DNA of 64,000 nucleotides from Exilibacterium sp. (lineage in GTDB: Bacteria; Pseudomonadota; Gammaproteobacteria; Pseudomonadales; Cellvibrionaceae), in assembly GCA_028280195.1 (NCBI GenBank), contig JANQMH010000112.1:61048-125047 (forward strand), written 5' to 3'. A program made the position numbers and the translations under genes. The notes beneath the pieces were generated by a model that was not told the DNA's origin, ran no database searches, and saw only the letters and a list, made by a program, of their open reading frames with translations. This document shows positions 8,771 through 17,242 of the stretch, piece after piece (the stretch's first letter is position 1; each line of letters begins with the position of its first letter).

Positions 8771-9829
8771 ATGCAGTCGGGGCAAGACGAGACTATCCGC
8801 CACGACTGGCGGCGCGAGGAGGTAGAGGCGCTGTTCGCCCTGCCGTTCAACGACCTGATGTTCGAGGCGCAGGCCCGGCACCGGCGCTTTTTCAACCCCA
8901 ATCGCGTGCAGGTGAGCACCCTCTGCTCGATCAAAACCGGCGCCTGTCCGGAAGACTGCAAATACTGCCCGCAGAGTGCCCGCTACGACACCGGCCTGGA
9001 GAGAGAGCGGTTGATGCAGGTCGAGAAGGTGATCGCCGAGGCGCAGCGCGCCAAGGCCGGCGGCGCTACCCGTTTCTGCATGGGGGCCGCCTGGCGCTCG
9101 CCGAAGAACAGGGATATGGCCTATGTCACCGACATGGTCAGGGGCGTCAAGGCCCTGGGTCTGGAGACCTGTATGACCCTGGGTATGCTCAGTGGTGAAC
9201 AGGCGCGGAAACTGGCCGACGCCGGGCTCGATTACTACAACCACAACCTGGATACCTCGCCGGAATTCTACGGCGATATCATCACCACCCGCACCTACCA
9301 GGACCGCCTCGATACCCTCGCCAATGTGCGCGCGGCGGGTATGAAAGTCTGCTGTGGCGGTATCGTCGGCATGGGTGAGGAGGTGGCCGACCGCGCCGGC
9401 CTGCTGCTGCAGCTGGCTACCATGGCCGAGCATCCCGAGTCGGTGCCCATCAATATGCTGGTCAAGGTGCAGGGCACACCGCTGGCAGACCAGGAGGATC
9501 TGGACCCCTTCGATTTCATCCGCACCATTGCCGTGGCGCGCATTCTGATGCCCGGGTCCCATGTGCGGCTGTCTGCCGGGCGCGAGCAGATGAACGAGCA
9601 GATGCAGGCTCTGGCATTTTTGGCCGGGGCCAATTCCATTTTCTACGGTGAGAAATTACTGACTACCGGCAATCCGGCCGCCAACAAGGACATGCAGCTG
9701 TTTCAGCGCCTCGGTATCGAGCCCGAACCCTACCGGGCAGAGCAGAGCGACGAGGTGGCAGAGGAGGCGCTGTTTTCCGCCATAGAGGAGTCGCGCAACG
9801 ACCGCTATTTCTACGACGCGGCCAGATAA
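8771..9829 (+). CDS. bioB: Biotin synthase
   Basis: BioB inserts sulfur into dethiobiotin, the last step of biotin synthesis. The radical-SAM cluster is C59xxxC63xxC66 ([10 protein letters not shown]). The second-cluster cysteines appear in [16 protein letters not shown] and KVCCGGIVG, with the arginine ligand in RLSAGR. The start is ATG 8771, 7 nt after a strong ACAGGAGGG; an upstream in-frame ATG at 8744 is rejected for that reason. The protein is 352 residues. The bioF ATG follows the stop codon with no gap, indicating coupled translation. Confidence 0.97.
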   Translation: MQSGQDETIRHDWRREEVEALFALPFNDLMFEAQARHRRFFNPNRVQVSTLCSIKTGACPEDCKYCPQSARYDTGLERERLMQVEKVIAEAQRAKAGGATRFCMGAAWRSPKNRDMAYVTDMVRGVKALGLETCMTLGMLSGEQARKLADAGLDYYNHNLDTSPEFYGDIITTRTYQDRLDTLANVRAAGMKVCCGGIVGMGEEVADRAGLLLQLATMAEHPESVPINMLVKVQGTPLADQEDLDPFDFIRTIAVARILMPGSHVRLSAGREQMNEQMQALAFLAGANSIFYGEKLLTTGNPAANKDMQLFQRLGIEPEPYRAEQSDEVAEEALFSAIEESRNDRYFYDAAR

Positions 9830-10999
9830 ATGAACCTCGAGCAGACTCTGGCGCCCGCTCTGGCGCAGCGCCAGGCCGAGCATCTCTATCGGCGCCGGCG
9901 CGTGTTAGAAACCGCCCAGGGGCCGCGAGTGGTGGCCGACGGCAAGACCTTTAGCGCTTTCTGCAGCAACGATTATCTCGGCCTCGCCAATCACCCGCAG
10001 GTGATCGCCGCCTTCAAGCGCGCCGCCGACAGCTATGGTGTCGGCAGCGGCGCCTCTCACCTGATTGCCGGGCACGGCCGCGAGCACCATCAGCTGGAGG
10101 AACAGCTGGCGGCGTTTACCGGGCGCGAGCGCGCGCTGCTGTTCTCCAGCGGCTACCTGGCCAACCTCGGCGTGATAAAGGCACTGCTGGGCAGAGGCGA
10201 TGCGGTTTACGAAGACAGGCTCAATCACGCCTCGCTGCTCGATGCCGGCCTGCTGAGCGGGGCGCGCTTTCAGCGTTTTCGCCACAATGATACCGGCAAT
10301 TTGCAGCGCCGCCTCGAGGCCGGCACCGCGCAGCGCAAACTGGTGGTGGTCGACGGCGTGTTCAGTATGGACGGTGATATTGCACCGCTCGACCGGCTGG
10401 CGGCGCTGGCCCGGCGGCATCGGGCCTGGCTGATGGTGGACGATGCCCACGGTTTTGGCTGCCTCGGTGAAAACGGTGGCGGCTGTGCCCAGCACTTCGG
10501 CCTCGATCAGCGCCAACTGCCGGTGCTGGTAGGCACTCTCGGCAAGGCGTTTGGCACCTGTGGGGCTTTCGTGGCCGGCTCCGAGGCGCTGATCGAAACA
10601 CTGATCCAATATGCACGCACCTATATTTACACCACCGCGCTGCCGCCGGCGGTGGCGGCAGCCAGCCGTGTCAGCCTGCAGCTGTTAATGACCGAACACT
10701 GGCGGCGCCAGCGGCTGGCGGCGTTAATTGCGCGCTTTCGCCGCGGCGCGGCGCAGCTGGGCCTGCAGCTGGGCGATTCCGTCACCCCCATCCAGCCGCT
10801 GATCCTCGGCGATGCCCGCCGCACCCTGGCGGTCGCCGCGTTTCTGCAGCAGCGCGGTGTGCTGGTCGGCGCCATCCGCCCGCCGACTGTGCCGGCGCAC
10901 AGCGCGCGGCTGCGCATTACCTTCAGCGCCGGGCATCTGGATGACGATGTCGATCGGCTGCTGGCACTGCTGGGCGATGCCCTGAGCAGGTATCCCTGA
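9830..10999 (+). CDS. bioF: 8-amino-7-oxononanoate synthase
   Basis: BioF condenses pimeloyl-ACP with alanine in a PLP-dependent reaction. The PLP lysine is K239 in [11 protein letters not shown]. Other family marks are [22 protein letters not shown], the cofactor-binding DDAHGFG and RITFSAGH near the end. The 389-residue length is typical. The start abuts the bioB stop, and the stop overlaps the next ATG by one base (TGATG), so bioB-bioF-bioHC are translationally coupled. Confidence 0.96.
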   Translation: MNLEQTLAPALAQRQAEHLYRRRRVLETAQGPRVVADGKTFSAFCSNDYLGLANHPQVIAAFKRAADSYGVGSGASHLIAGHGREHHQLEEQLAAFTGRERALLFSSGYLANLGVIKALLGRGDAVYEDRLNHASLLDAGLLSGARFQRFRHNDTGNLQRRLEAGTAQRKLVVVDGVFSMDGDIAPLDRLAALARRHRAWLMVDDAHGFGCLGENGGGCAQHFGLDQRQLPVLVGTLGKAFGTCGAFVAGSEALIETLIQYARTYIYTTALPPAVAAASRVSLQLLMTEHWRRQRLAALIARFRRGAAQLGLQLGDSVTPIQPLILGDARRTLAVAAFLQQRGVLVGAIRPPTVPAHSARLRITFSAGHLDDDVDRLLALLGDALSRYP

Positions 11000-12660
11000 T
11001 GGAGGCGCGGCAACTGCCCACAGACCTGATCCGGGTCCGGCAACTGCCGGCGGCGACGCCGCCGCTGCGGCAGGAACCACTGGTGTTGCTGCACGGTTGG
11101 GGCAGTGACAGCGGGGTATTCGAGCCCCTGGTGGCCGCCCTGGACGGCCGCCTGAATCTGGTGCTGGTGGACTTGCCCGGGTTTGGCTGCGGCTCCAGCG
11201 GCGGTCTGTTGAAGCTGGACGAGCTGCTGCAAGCGCTGCGCCGGTGCCTGCCGCGGCGCTGTGTGCTGCTGGGCTGGTCGCTGGGCGGCATGCTCGCCAC
11301 GCAATACGCCAGCCGCTACCCGCAGCAGGTCAGCGCCCTGGTTACCCTGGCCAGCAATCTTGCCTTCGTCGCCCGGCCGGACTGGGCGCCGGCAATGCCC
11401 GGGCGCGTATTCCAGCAGTTCTACAGCAGCTTCAAGCAGCAGCCGCAACAGGCGCTGCGGCGCTTTGACAGCCTGCAGGCGCAGGGCGACAGTAATGAAC
11501 CGCTACTGCGCAAGCAGCTGCGCCACTGCCGCGGCGACGGCAGCGGGCACCGGCATCAGCCGCCGCCGCACAGTCACTGGTTGCGCGCGCTCGGCTTGCT
11601 GGCCAGCATCGACAACCGCCGCGCTTTCAAAGCGCTGGCAGTGCCGGGCCTGCACCTGCTCGGCGGGGCGGACAGCCTGGTGCCTGCAGCGGCGGCGCCG
11701 GCCATGGCCGGGTTGAACCCGGCGCAGTCGGTGCAGGTGCTGGCCGGCGCCGGTCACGCCCTGCCACTGTCACAGCCGCGCGAGCTGGCCCGGCGCCTGA
11801 GCGCTTTTCTGTGCCGCCCGGGGTCCCACAGCCATCGTCTCGATAACGGCCGGCAGCTCGATAAAAGCAAGGTAGCGGCATCGTTCAGCCGCGCCGCGGC
11901 CACCTATGACTCGGTAGCCGAGTTGCAGCGCCGGGTTGGCGGGCAGCTGCTGGCGCACCTCGACGCTATGCAATTGCCGGCGCCGGCCGTTGCGCCGGTA
12001 CTGGATCTGGGTTGCGGCACCGGCTGTTTCAGCGGCGCGCTCGCCAGGCGGTTCGGCGATAATGCGGTGCTGGGGCTCGATATCGCCGAGGGCATGCTGC
12101 AGTTTGCCCGCCGGCGCTGCCGCGGCGAAGGGCGGTGGCTGTGTGCCGACGCCGAGCGACTGCCGCTGGCGGACAACAGCGTCGATGGCATTTTTTCCAG
12201 CCTCACCGTGCAGTGGTGTGAGCAGCTGACACCGCTGTTTCAGGAGATGGCGCGGGTGATCAGGCCCGGCGGCTGGCTGGCGCTGGCAACACTGGGGCCG
12301 CACACCCTGCACGAACTGCGCAGTGCCTGGAGCCGGGTCGACAGCTACACCCATGTCAACCGTTTCGCCCCGCGCGGCGATCTGCAGCGGGCGCTGGCGC
12401 GCGCTCGTTTTGCCGATATAAGCTGGCGCGATGAAACCGTGGTGATGCAATACCGTGAAGTCCGCGACTTGACCCGCGAACTGAAAGCGCTGGGCGCCCA
12501 CAATGTCAACGCCGGCAAAAGTGCCGGCCTCACCGGGCGCAGGCGCATACAGCAGTTCCTGGCAGCCTACGAGCCGTTTCGCCGCGACGGCAAACTGCCG
12601 GCGACGTATGAAGTTTACTATGGGTTTGCCCGGGTCGAGGGGGAGGGTGGCGGGTGGTGA
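10999..12660 (+). CDS. bioHC: Fused pimeloyl-ACP methyl ester esterase (BioH) and malonyl-ACP O-methyltransferase (BioC)
   Basis: One 553-residue frame joins the two enzymes that open and close pimelate synthesis. BioC methylates malonyl-ACP so it can enter fatty-acid elongation; BioH removes the methyl ester once pimeloyl length is reached. Residues 1-~275 are an alpha/beta hydrolase: HGWG (oxyanion region), nucleophile S94 in GWSLGG, D225 in GGADSLV and H253 in AGHALPL. Residues ~285-553 are a class I SAM methyltransferase with DLGCGTG at 336-342. Both active sites look intact. The linker lies around residues 270-290. No internal stop or strong internal ribosome-binding site was noted. Confidence 0.93.
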   Translation: MEARQLPTDLIRVRQLPAATPPLRQEPLVLLHGWGSDSGVFEPLVAALDGRLNLVLVDLPGFGCGSSGGLLKLDELLQALRRCLPRRCVLLGWSLGGMLATQYASRYPQQVSALVTLASNLAFVARPDWAPAMPGRVFQQFYSSFKQQPQQALRRFDSLQAQGDSNEPLLRKQLRHCRGDGSGHRHQPPPHSHWLRALGLLASIDNRRAFKALAVPGLHLLGGADSLVPAAAAPAMAGLNPAQSVQVLAGAGHALPLSQPRELARRLSAFLCRPGSHSHRLDNGRQLDKSKVAASFSRAAATYDSVAELQRRVGGQLLAHLDAMQLPAPAVAPVLDLGCGTGCFSGALARRFGDNAVLGLDIAEGMLQFARRRCRGEGRWLCADAERLPLADNSVDGIFSSLTVQWCEQLTPLFQEMARVIRPGGWLALATLGPHTLHELRSAWSRVDSYTHVNRFAPRGDLQRALARARFADISWRDETVVMQYREVRDLTRELKALGAHNVNAGKSAGLTGRRRIQQFLAAYEPFRRDGKLPATYEVYYGFARVEGEGGGW

Positions 12661-12683
12661 GGTTGTTGAGAGCTGCGGTTGAT

Positions 12684-12789
12684 AAGGGAAAAGGAAAAAG
12701 GGAAAAGGGAAAAGTAAAACCGGTGTTTGCCCTTGCCCTAACACTTTTCCCTTTTTCCTTTTCACTTTTCCCTGTTTTTTCCCTTTCCC
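12684..12789. repeat. Purine/pyrimidine inverted repeat between bioHC and bioD
   Basis: An A/G-only tract of GGGAAAAG-type units (12684-12715) is mirrored by a C/T-only tract with CTTTTCCC units (12742-12772). They can fold into a long imperfect hairpin with a ~26-nt loop directly upstream of bioD. Runs of T after the second arm could make it act as a leaky terminator within the operon. Confidence 0.6.
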
Positions 12790-12798
12790 GAGAGTCCT

Positions 12799-13482
12799 AT
12801 GTCGCGATCATTCTTCGTAACCGGAACCGACACCGAAGTCGGCAAGACTTTTGTCACCTGCGCGCTGCTGTTGGCGGCGCAGCGTCGGGGGCTGACCACT
12901 GCCGCGCTCAAGCCGGTGGCGGCGGGCTGCGATGAGACTGCAGCGGGGCTGCGCAATGACGACGCCCTGCAATTGCAGGCGGCGATGACGCTGGAGCTGC
13001 CCTACGAGCAGGTCAACCCGGTGGCGCTGGCGCCGGCCATTGCGCCCCATATCGCCGCCGCCCGCGCCGGGAGGCAGTTGAGCGCGGCACGGCTGGCCGG
13101 TTTTTGCCGCGGGGTGATGATGCAGCGCTGCGATCTGCTGCTGATCGAGGGCGCCGGCGGCTGGCGGGTGCCGCTGAACCGGCGCGAGAATCTGTCGGAT
13201 CTGGTGCGCGAACTCGAGCTGGATGTGATTTTGGTGGTCGGTATGCGGCTCGGCTGCCTCAATCACGCCCTGCTGACTGCCGAGGCCGTCAGGCGCGACG
13301 GACTGCAGCTGGCCGGCTGGGTGGCCAATCGGGTCGATGCGCAGATGGATGTCTACCGGGAAAATCTCGATACCCTACACCAGCGCCTGTCATTCCCCTG
13401 CCTCGGTGAGGTACCCCATCTGGCTGCCGAAGGCCCGCAGGCAGCGGCAGATCATCTCGATATTCAAAATTTGCTTAAATAA
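12799..13482 (+). CDS. bioD: Dethiobiotin synthetase
   Basis: BioD closes the ureido ring of dethiobiotin using ATP and CO2. The P-loop variant GTDTEVGKT is at residues 8-16. KPVAAGCDE (substrate lysine), LLIEGAGGWRVP and the adenine-side VANRVD are also present. The 227-residue length is standard. It is the last gene of the biotin cluster, separated from bioHC by the purine-rich inverted repeat. bioA, which supplies the DAPA substrate, is not in the window. Confidence 0.95.
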   Translation: MSRSFFVTGTDTEVGKTFVTCALLLAAQRRGLTTAALKPVAAGCDETAAGLRNDDALQLQAAMTLELPYEQVNPVALAPAIAPHIAAARAGRQLSAARLAGFCRGVMMQRCDLLLIEGAGGWRVPLNRRENLSDLVRELELDVILVVGMRLGCLNHALLTAEAVRRDGLQLAGWVANRVDAQMDVYRENLDTLHQRLSFPCLGEVPHLAAEGPQAAADHLDIQNLLK

Positions 13483-13684
13483 GCACATTTTTAAGATAAA
13501 TAAGTATTAAAGCGACAGCTAATTTGCCAATTTCTGTCTGTTTTTTGTCCACAAAGCCGTTAGACTAACAGTTACGGGTGAATTGGCGCGGATTGCCGCC
13601 AGCGTCTTGGCGGGCAGCCAGCCGGGCCCCGGCGGTGTCGTCCGCCACCGGCAGTGCCAATCGAGCATCAGTGCAGAGGTGAAC

Positions 13685-13927
13685 ATGACGATAGGTTCCG
13701 TGGTCAACCAGGGTTTGGCGGGTATACAGCAGAGCCAGCGTGAAATGCTGCAGGCTGCCGGCGATATTGCCACTGCCGGCAGCGTCCAAAAAGACAGCGC
13801 CACCGTCCGGGATGTTGCCGAGCCGCTGATTGAAATGAAGATACAGCAACAGGTATTCGATGCCTCGGCCAGAGTCATTAAAGTAGCCGACGACACCCTC
13901 GGAACCCTACTGGACGTAAACGCCTGA
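13685..13927 (+). CDS. Small protein resembling the C-terminus of flagellar rod/hook proteins
   Basis: The start is ATG 13685, preceded by AGAGGTG; an upstream in-frame ATG at 13583 lacks a site. The 80-residue product ends in a heptad-rich helix (IEMKIQQQVFDASARVIKVADDTLGTLLDV). Its pattern resembles the C-terminal helix of FlgB/FlgC/FlgE family proteins, where it forms the inner coiled coil. It lacks the N-terminal SGL/ANxxT region, so it is not a complete rod protein. No other flagellar genes are in the window. Its role is unknown; similar stand-alone short proteins occur in gammaproteobacteria. Confidence 0.7.
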   Translation: MTIGSVVNQGLAGIQQSQREMLQAAGDIATAGSVQKDSATVRDVAEPLIEMKIQQQVFDASARVIKVADDTLGTLLDVNA

Positions 13928-13940
13928 TTGGAGACAATTT

Positions 13941-13963
13941 CAGTAACTAGTCACTAGCAACTG
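13941..13963. repeat. ACTAGT-type intergenic repeat, copy 1
   Basis: Bases 13941-13963 contain ACTAGTCACTAG flanked by CAGTA and CAACTG. Related elements lie at 40249-40267, 55111-55154 and 57882-57913. Confidence 0.6.
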
Positions 13964-13973
13964 AATCAAACCA

Positions 13974-14837
13974 ATGATACCCAGCATCCCGCCCCCCAAC
14001 TTTGCTACCGCGTTTTCGCCCTTCAGTCCGGCGGGCAGGGCGACTGTGGGGGAGGAAAGCCGCGAGTTGAAGGGATCCCCGCTGCAGGCGGTGGAGGCGC
14101 CGGCGCAGCCGGCCCGCGCCGAGAACCGCCGCGGGCCGGATGAGCGGCCGGCGGAGGTGGAAGAGCGCGAGCGCTTGCGCGATCCGCGCCGCGAGTCGCA
14201 GCAGCAGGCCTCACAGGAGCAGGCCGCTGAACAGCGACAGCAGGAGCAAGACCGGCGCCAGATCGAGCAGCTGGCGGCGCGCGATCGCGAAGTGAGGGCT
14301 CACGAGCAGGCTCATGCCGCGGTCGGCGGGCAGTATGCCGGCGCCCCGCAGTTTACCTTCAAGCGCGGCCCCGACGGGCTTAACTACGCCGTTGCCGGCG
14401 AAGTTAAAATCAGCACCGGCGCCGTGGCCAACGACCCCGAGGCTACCATCGCCAAGGCGCAGCAGATTCGGCGCGCTGCGCTCGCCCCCAGCGAGCCTTC
14501 GCCACAGGACCGGCGAGTGGCGGCGGAGGCTGTGCAACTGGAGCTGAATGCACGGGCGCAGCTGCAGGAGCTACGGCGCGAGGAAGCGCGTATTGAGGAA
14601 ACGCGTATTGAAGAGGCACAGCTGGCCGAGGAGCTCGAAGCCCGCAAGCAGGAGGAAGCCCGCCTCGAAGCGCAGCGCCGCGAGTCGACGCAGCGCGATG
14701 CCCGCGACGCTGAGGAGGCTGCCGGGCGCCTTGCCGAGTTCAATAACCGCAGCATCGATATCAACCGGCGGCTGATCGATATCGGTGTCGCCGCGCCGCT
14801 CAACCCCGCCGGCAGGCTGTTTGATCAGATCGTTTAA
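13974..14837 (+). CDS. SprA-family putative metalloprotease-like protein
   Basis: The 287-residue protein has a Pro/Ala/Glu-rich N-terminus and a charged coiled-coil tract. Its core reads [19 protein letters not shown] and [25 protein letters not shown] fits a zinc-protease-like HExxH variant found in the SprA-related putative catalytic family; protease activity has not been shown here. A second long coiled coil (~residues 195-255) carries the imperfect repeat [14 protein letters not shown], also visible in the DNA. No signal peptide is seen. It starts 46 bp after the flagellar-like gene on the same strand, so the two may be linked. Confidence 0.75.
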   Translation: MIPSIPPPNFATAFSPFSPAGRATVGEESRELKGSPLQAVEAPAQPARAENRRGPDERPAEVEERERLRDPRRESQQQASQEQAAEQRQQEQDRRQIEQLAARDREVRAHEQAHAAVGGQYAGAPQFTFKRGPDGLNYAVAGEVKISTGAVANDPEATIAKAQQIRRAALAPSEPSPQDRRVAAEAVQLELNARAQLQELRREEARIEETRIEEAQLAEELEARKQEEARLEAQRRESTQRDARDAEEAAGRLAEFNNRSIDINRRLIDIGVAAPLNPAGRLFDQIV

Positions 14838-14884
14838 TCGCGCTGACCGCTTCGTTTGTCCCTTCCAGATGCGACTCCAAGGTC

Positions 14885-14906
14885 GCACCGGCAGTACAGC
14901 CGGTGC
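14885..14906 (+). terminator. GC-rich hairpin downstream of the SprA-like gene
   Basis: GCACCGGC and GCCGGTGC form an 8-bp perfect stem with a 6-nt loop, 48 nt after the stop codon. There is no T-run, so a rho-independent role is uncertain. Confidence 0.35.
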
Positions 14907-14931
14907 AAGGGCCGCACCCATATCGAGGGCC

Positions 14932-14965
14932 GGATCAGTTTCAAACGCTTGTTTGAAGCTGATCC
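14932..14965 (+). promoter_or_regulatory. PsrA/FadR-type operator over the acyl-CoA dehydrogenase promoter
   Basis: Two 15-base arms (14932-14946 and 14951-14965) are complementary, with one G-T pair, around GCTT. The centre is the 18-bp perfect palindrome TTCAAACGCTTGTTTGAA, which fits the PsrA consensus (C/G)AAAC-N2-4-GTTT(G/C). TTGTTT (14949-14954) and TACTAA (18 nt downstream) could be the -35 and -10 boxes, so the operator would overlap the promoter. A terminator is an alternative reading, since GTTTTTG follows the stem. Confidence 0.6.
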
Positions 14966-15080
14966 GTTTTTGTACTAAAGTGCGTACATTCCCGCTGCGC
15001 CCGCGCTGTTTACAGTGAGGGCGACAGCTGTCCGAAAAGCGTCTGCCGGCCGCCTGAAGCCGGGTCAATGAGAGGCAATC

Positions 15081-16871
15081 ATGGCTGATTACAAAGCGCC
15101 ACTGCGCGATATGCGTTTCGTCCTCAGGGAAGTTTTCGAGATCGATAAACTCTGGGCCTCGCTGGCGGGGACACGCGACAGCGTCGATGTGGAAACCGCC
15201 GATGCGATTCTGGAACAGGCGGCGAAGATCGCCGCCGAGGAAATTGCACCCCTGAGCCGCGAGGCGGACGAACACGGCAGCCGCTGGCAGCAGGGCGAGG
15301 TAGTGTCTCCGCCGGGTTTCAAGGCCGCTTATCAGACCTTTGCCGAGGGCGGCTGGTGTGGCCTGGGCGGCAACGCCGAATACGGCGGTATGGGCATGCC
15401 GAAGACGCTGGTGGCGCAGGTGGAGGAAATGGTGCAGGGCGCCGATATGTCCTTTGGCCTGGCGCCGATGTTATCGGCCGGCGCCTGTCTGTCTATCGAT
15501 GCCCATGCCAGTGAGGAGCTGAAGGATAAGTACCTGCCCAATCTCTACAGCGGTATCTGGTCCGGCGCCATGGACCTGACTGAGCCCCACGCCGGTACCG
15601 ACCTCGGCATGATTCGCACCCGCGCCGAGCCCAACCCCGATGGCAGCTACAGCCTTACCGGTACCAAGATATTCATCACCTGGGGCGAGCACGACATGGC
15701 GGAGAATATCATTCACCTGGTATTGGCCAAACTGCCCGATGCACCCGCCGGCTCCAAGGGCATATCCATGTTTCTGGTGCCGAAAATACTGGTCAACGAC
15801 GACGGCAGCCTGGGGCAGCGCAACAGCGTCGCCTGTGGTTCGATCGAGAAAAAAATGGGTATCAAGGCCTCCGCCACCTGCGTGATGAATTACGACGGCG
15901 CCAGAGGCTGGCTGGTCGGCGAGCGCAACCGCGGGCTGGCCTGTATGTTCACTATGATGAACTACGAGCGCCTGGGGGTGGGCATTCAGGGGCTGGGTGC
16001 CGCCGACGCCTCTTACCAGAACGCTGTCGAGTATGCCCGCGAGCGCTTGCAGAGCCGCAGCCCGGAGGGCGCCAAAAATCCAGATAAAGCCGCCGACCCG
16101 ATTATCGTGCACCCGGATGTGCGCCGCATGCTGTTGACGATGCGCGCGTTCAACGAAGGCGCGCGGGCGTTTTCCACCTATGTGGCGAAGTGGCTCGATA
16201 TCGCCAAATTTTCTGACGACAAGGTGGATATAAAGCACGCCAGTGGCATGGTGGCCCTGCTGACACCGATTGCCAAGGCCTTTATCACCGACAAGGCCCT
16301 GGAAACCACGGTGATTGGGCAGCAGGTGTTTGGCGGCCACGGGTTCATTCGCGAGTGGGGGCAGGAGCAACTGGTGCGCGATGCCCGCATTACGCAGATT
16401 TACGAGGGTACCAACGGCATCCAGGCCATGGATCTGATGGGGCGCAAGACCGTCGCCAACGGCGGCGAATTTTTGCAGTTGTTCGTCGCTGAGGTGGAAG
16501 GTTTCATTCGCGCCAATAGTGACAGCGAGGCGCTGGCGGAGTTTATCCGGCCGCTGAGTGCCGAGCTTGACAATCTGCAGCGGGTCAGCACCACGGTAAT
16601 CGAGCAGGCTCGGCAGGACCCCAATGCCATCGGCGCCGCCGCTGTGGAATACCTGCACCTGTTCGGTTATACCGTTTACGCCTATCTGTGGGCCTCGATG
16701 GCAAAGGCGGCACTGGCCGGTATCGAGGGCGGCGACGCTGATTTTTACCGCGCCAAGCTGGCGGTGGCGCGCTTTTACTACGGGCGCCTGCTGCCCCAGA
16801 CCAAGGCGCTCAGCGCGCATATCCTCGAGGGCAGCGGGCCGCTGATGGCCCTGGAGGCGGAGCTTTTTTAG
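15081..16871 (+). CDS. Acyl-CoA dehydrogenase, large (DmdC/FadE5-like) type
   Basis: This FAD-dependent enzyme of 596 residues belongs to the long acyl-CoA dehydrogenase group often labelled 3-methylmercaptopropionyl-CoA dehydrogenase. Evidence includes an N-terminal extension (YKAPLRDMRFVLREV), the FAD/substrate-binding MDLTEPHAGTDLG, and GGHGFIREWGQEQLVRD followed by IYEGTNGIQAMDL. An acyl-CoA dehydrogenase C-terminal domain follows. The actual chain length or DMSP-related substrate cannot be told from sequence. The PsrA-type operator upstream argues for fatty-acid-inducible beta-oxidation. No partner ETF or thiolase gene is adjacent. Confidence 0.9.
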   Translation: MADYKAPLRDMRFVLREVFEIDKLWASLAGTRDSVDVETADAILEQAAKIAAEEIAPLSREADEHGSRWQQGEVVSPPGFKAAYQTFAEGGWCGLGGNAEYGGMGMPKTLVAQVEEMVQGADMSFGLAPMLSAGACLSIDAHASEELKDKYLPNLYSGIWSGAMDLTEPHAGTDLGMIRTRAEPNPDGSYSLTGTKIFITWGEHDMAENIIHLVLAKLPDAPAGSKGISMFLVPKILVNDDGSLGQRNSVACGSIEKKMGIKASATCVMNYDGARGWLVGERNRGLACMFTMMNYERLGVGIQGLGAADASYQNAVEYARERLQSRSPEGAKNPDKAADPIIVHPDVRRMLLTMRAFNEGARAFSTYVAKWLDIAKFSDDKVDIKHASGMVALLTPIAKAFITDKALETTVIGQQVFGGHGFIREWGQEQLVRDARITQIYEGTNGIQAMDLMGRKTVANGGEFLQLFVAEVEGFIRANSDSEALAEFIRPLSAELDNLQRVSTTVIEQARQDPNAIGAAAVEYLHLFGYTVYAYLWASMAKAALAGIEGGDADFYRAKLAVARFYYGRLLPQTKALSAHILEGSGPLMALEAELF

Positions 16872-16959
16872 GTGGCGGCGCCCGGCGCCGGCTAGCTGTA
16901 ACCGCCGCTGTCCCCCAACTCGCCCGGGCCGTGCGCCGCGGGCGATGGCGGATGTGTAC

Positions 16960-16988
16960 TTCCGGCAACACGGTGCCCGGTGTATAGT
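16960..16988 (+). promoter_or_regulatory. Putative promoter of the DUF3094 gene
   Basis: TTCCGG at 16960-16965 and TATAGT at 16983-16988 are separated by 17 nt, ending 42 nt before the GTG start. The -35 match is weak. Confidence 0.35.
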
Positions 16989-17030
16989 GGCGGGGTTTCC
17001 CCACTAACCTATTACCCTTGGTGCTTTGCC

Positions 17031-17210
17031 GTGCAAAATCAACTTTCTCCGCAAGACCAGGCCCGGGTTGAGCGGCACCTGAACAGCCCTACCTACGCCG
17101 GCGAGCGCAAGCCGTTTCGCGTTTGGGTATTGCTGGGTGTCATCTGGCTGGTGATGGTGTTGCTTGGCCTGGTCAGTTACTTCATTGCCTGGAAGATAGG
17201 CGTGGTCTGA
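17031..17210 (+). CDS. Small inner-membrane protein, DUF3094-like
   Basis: A 59-residue protein begins at GTG 17031 (VQNQLSPQDQARVERHL). The soluble N-terminus with the SPxDQxRVExxL pattern is followed by ERKPFRVW and one transmembrane helix of about 22 residues. This agrees with the DUF3094 family of pseudomonads and relatives, whose function is unknown. An upstream in-frame GTG at 16980 sits over the putative promoter and is less likely. Confidence 0.7.
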   Translation: MQNQLSPQDQARVERHLNSPTYAGERKPFRVWVLLGVIWLVMVLLGLVSYFIAWKIGVV

Positions 17211-17242
17211 CTGCGGGGCGCGTCGCCATGCTGTCGGCCCGG

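Noticed and set aside
15471..16820. A 449-codon minus-strand open frame
   Set aside because: It is antisense to the acyl-CoA dehydrogenase, which is clearly the real gene.
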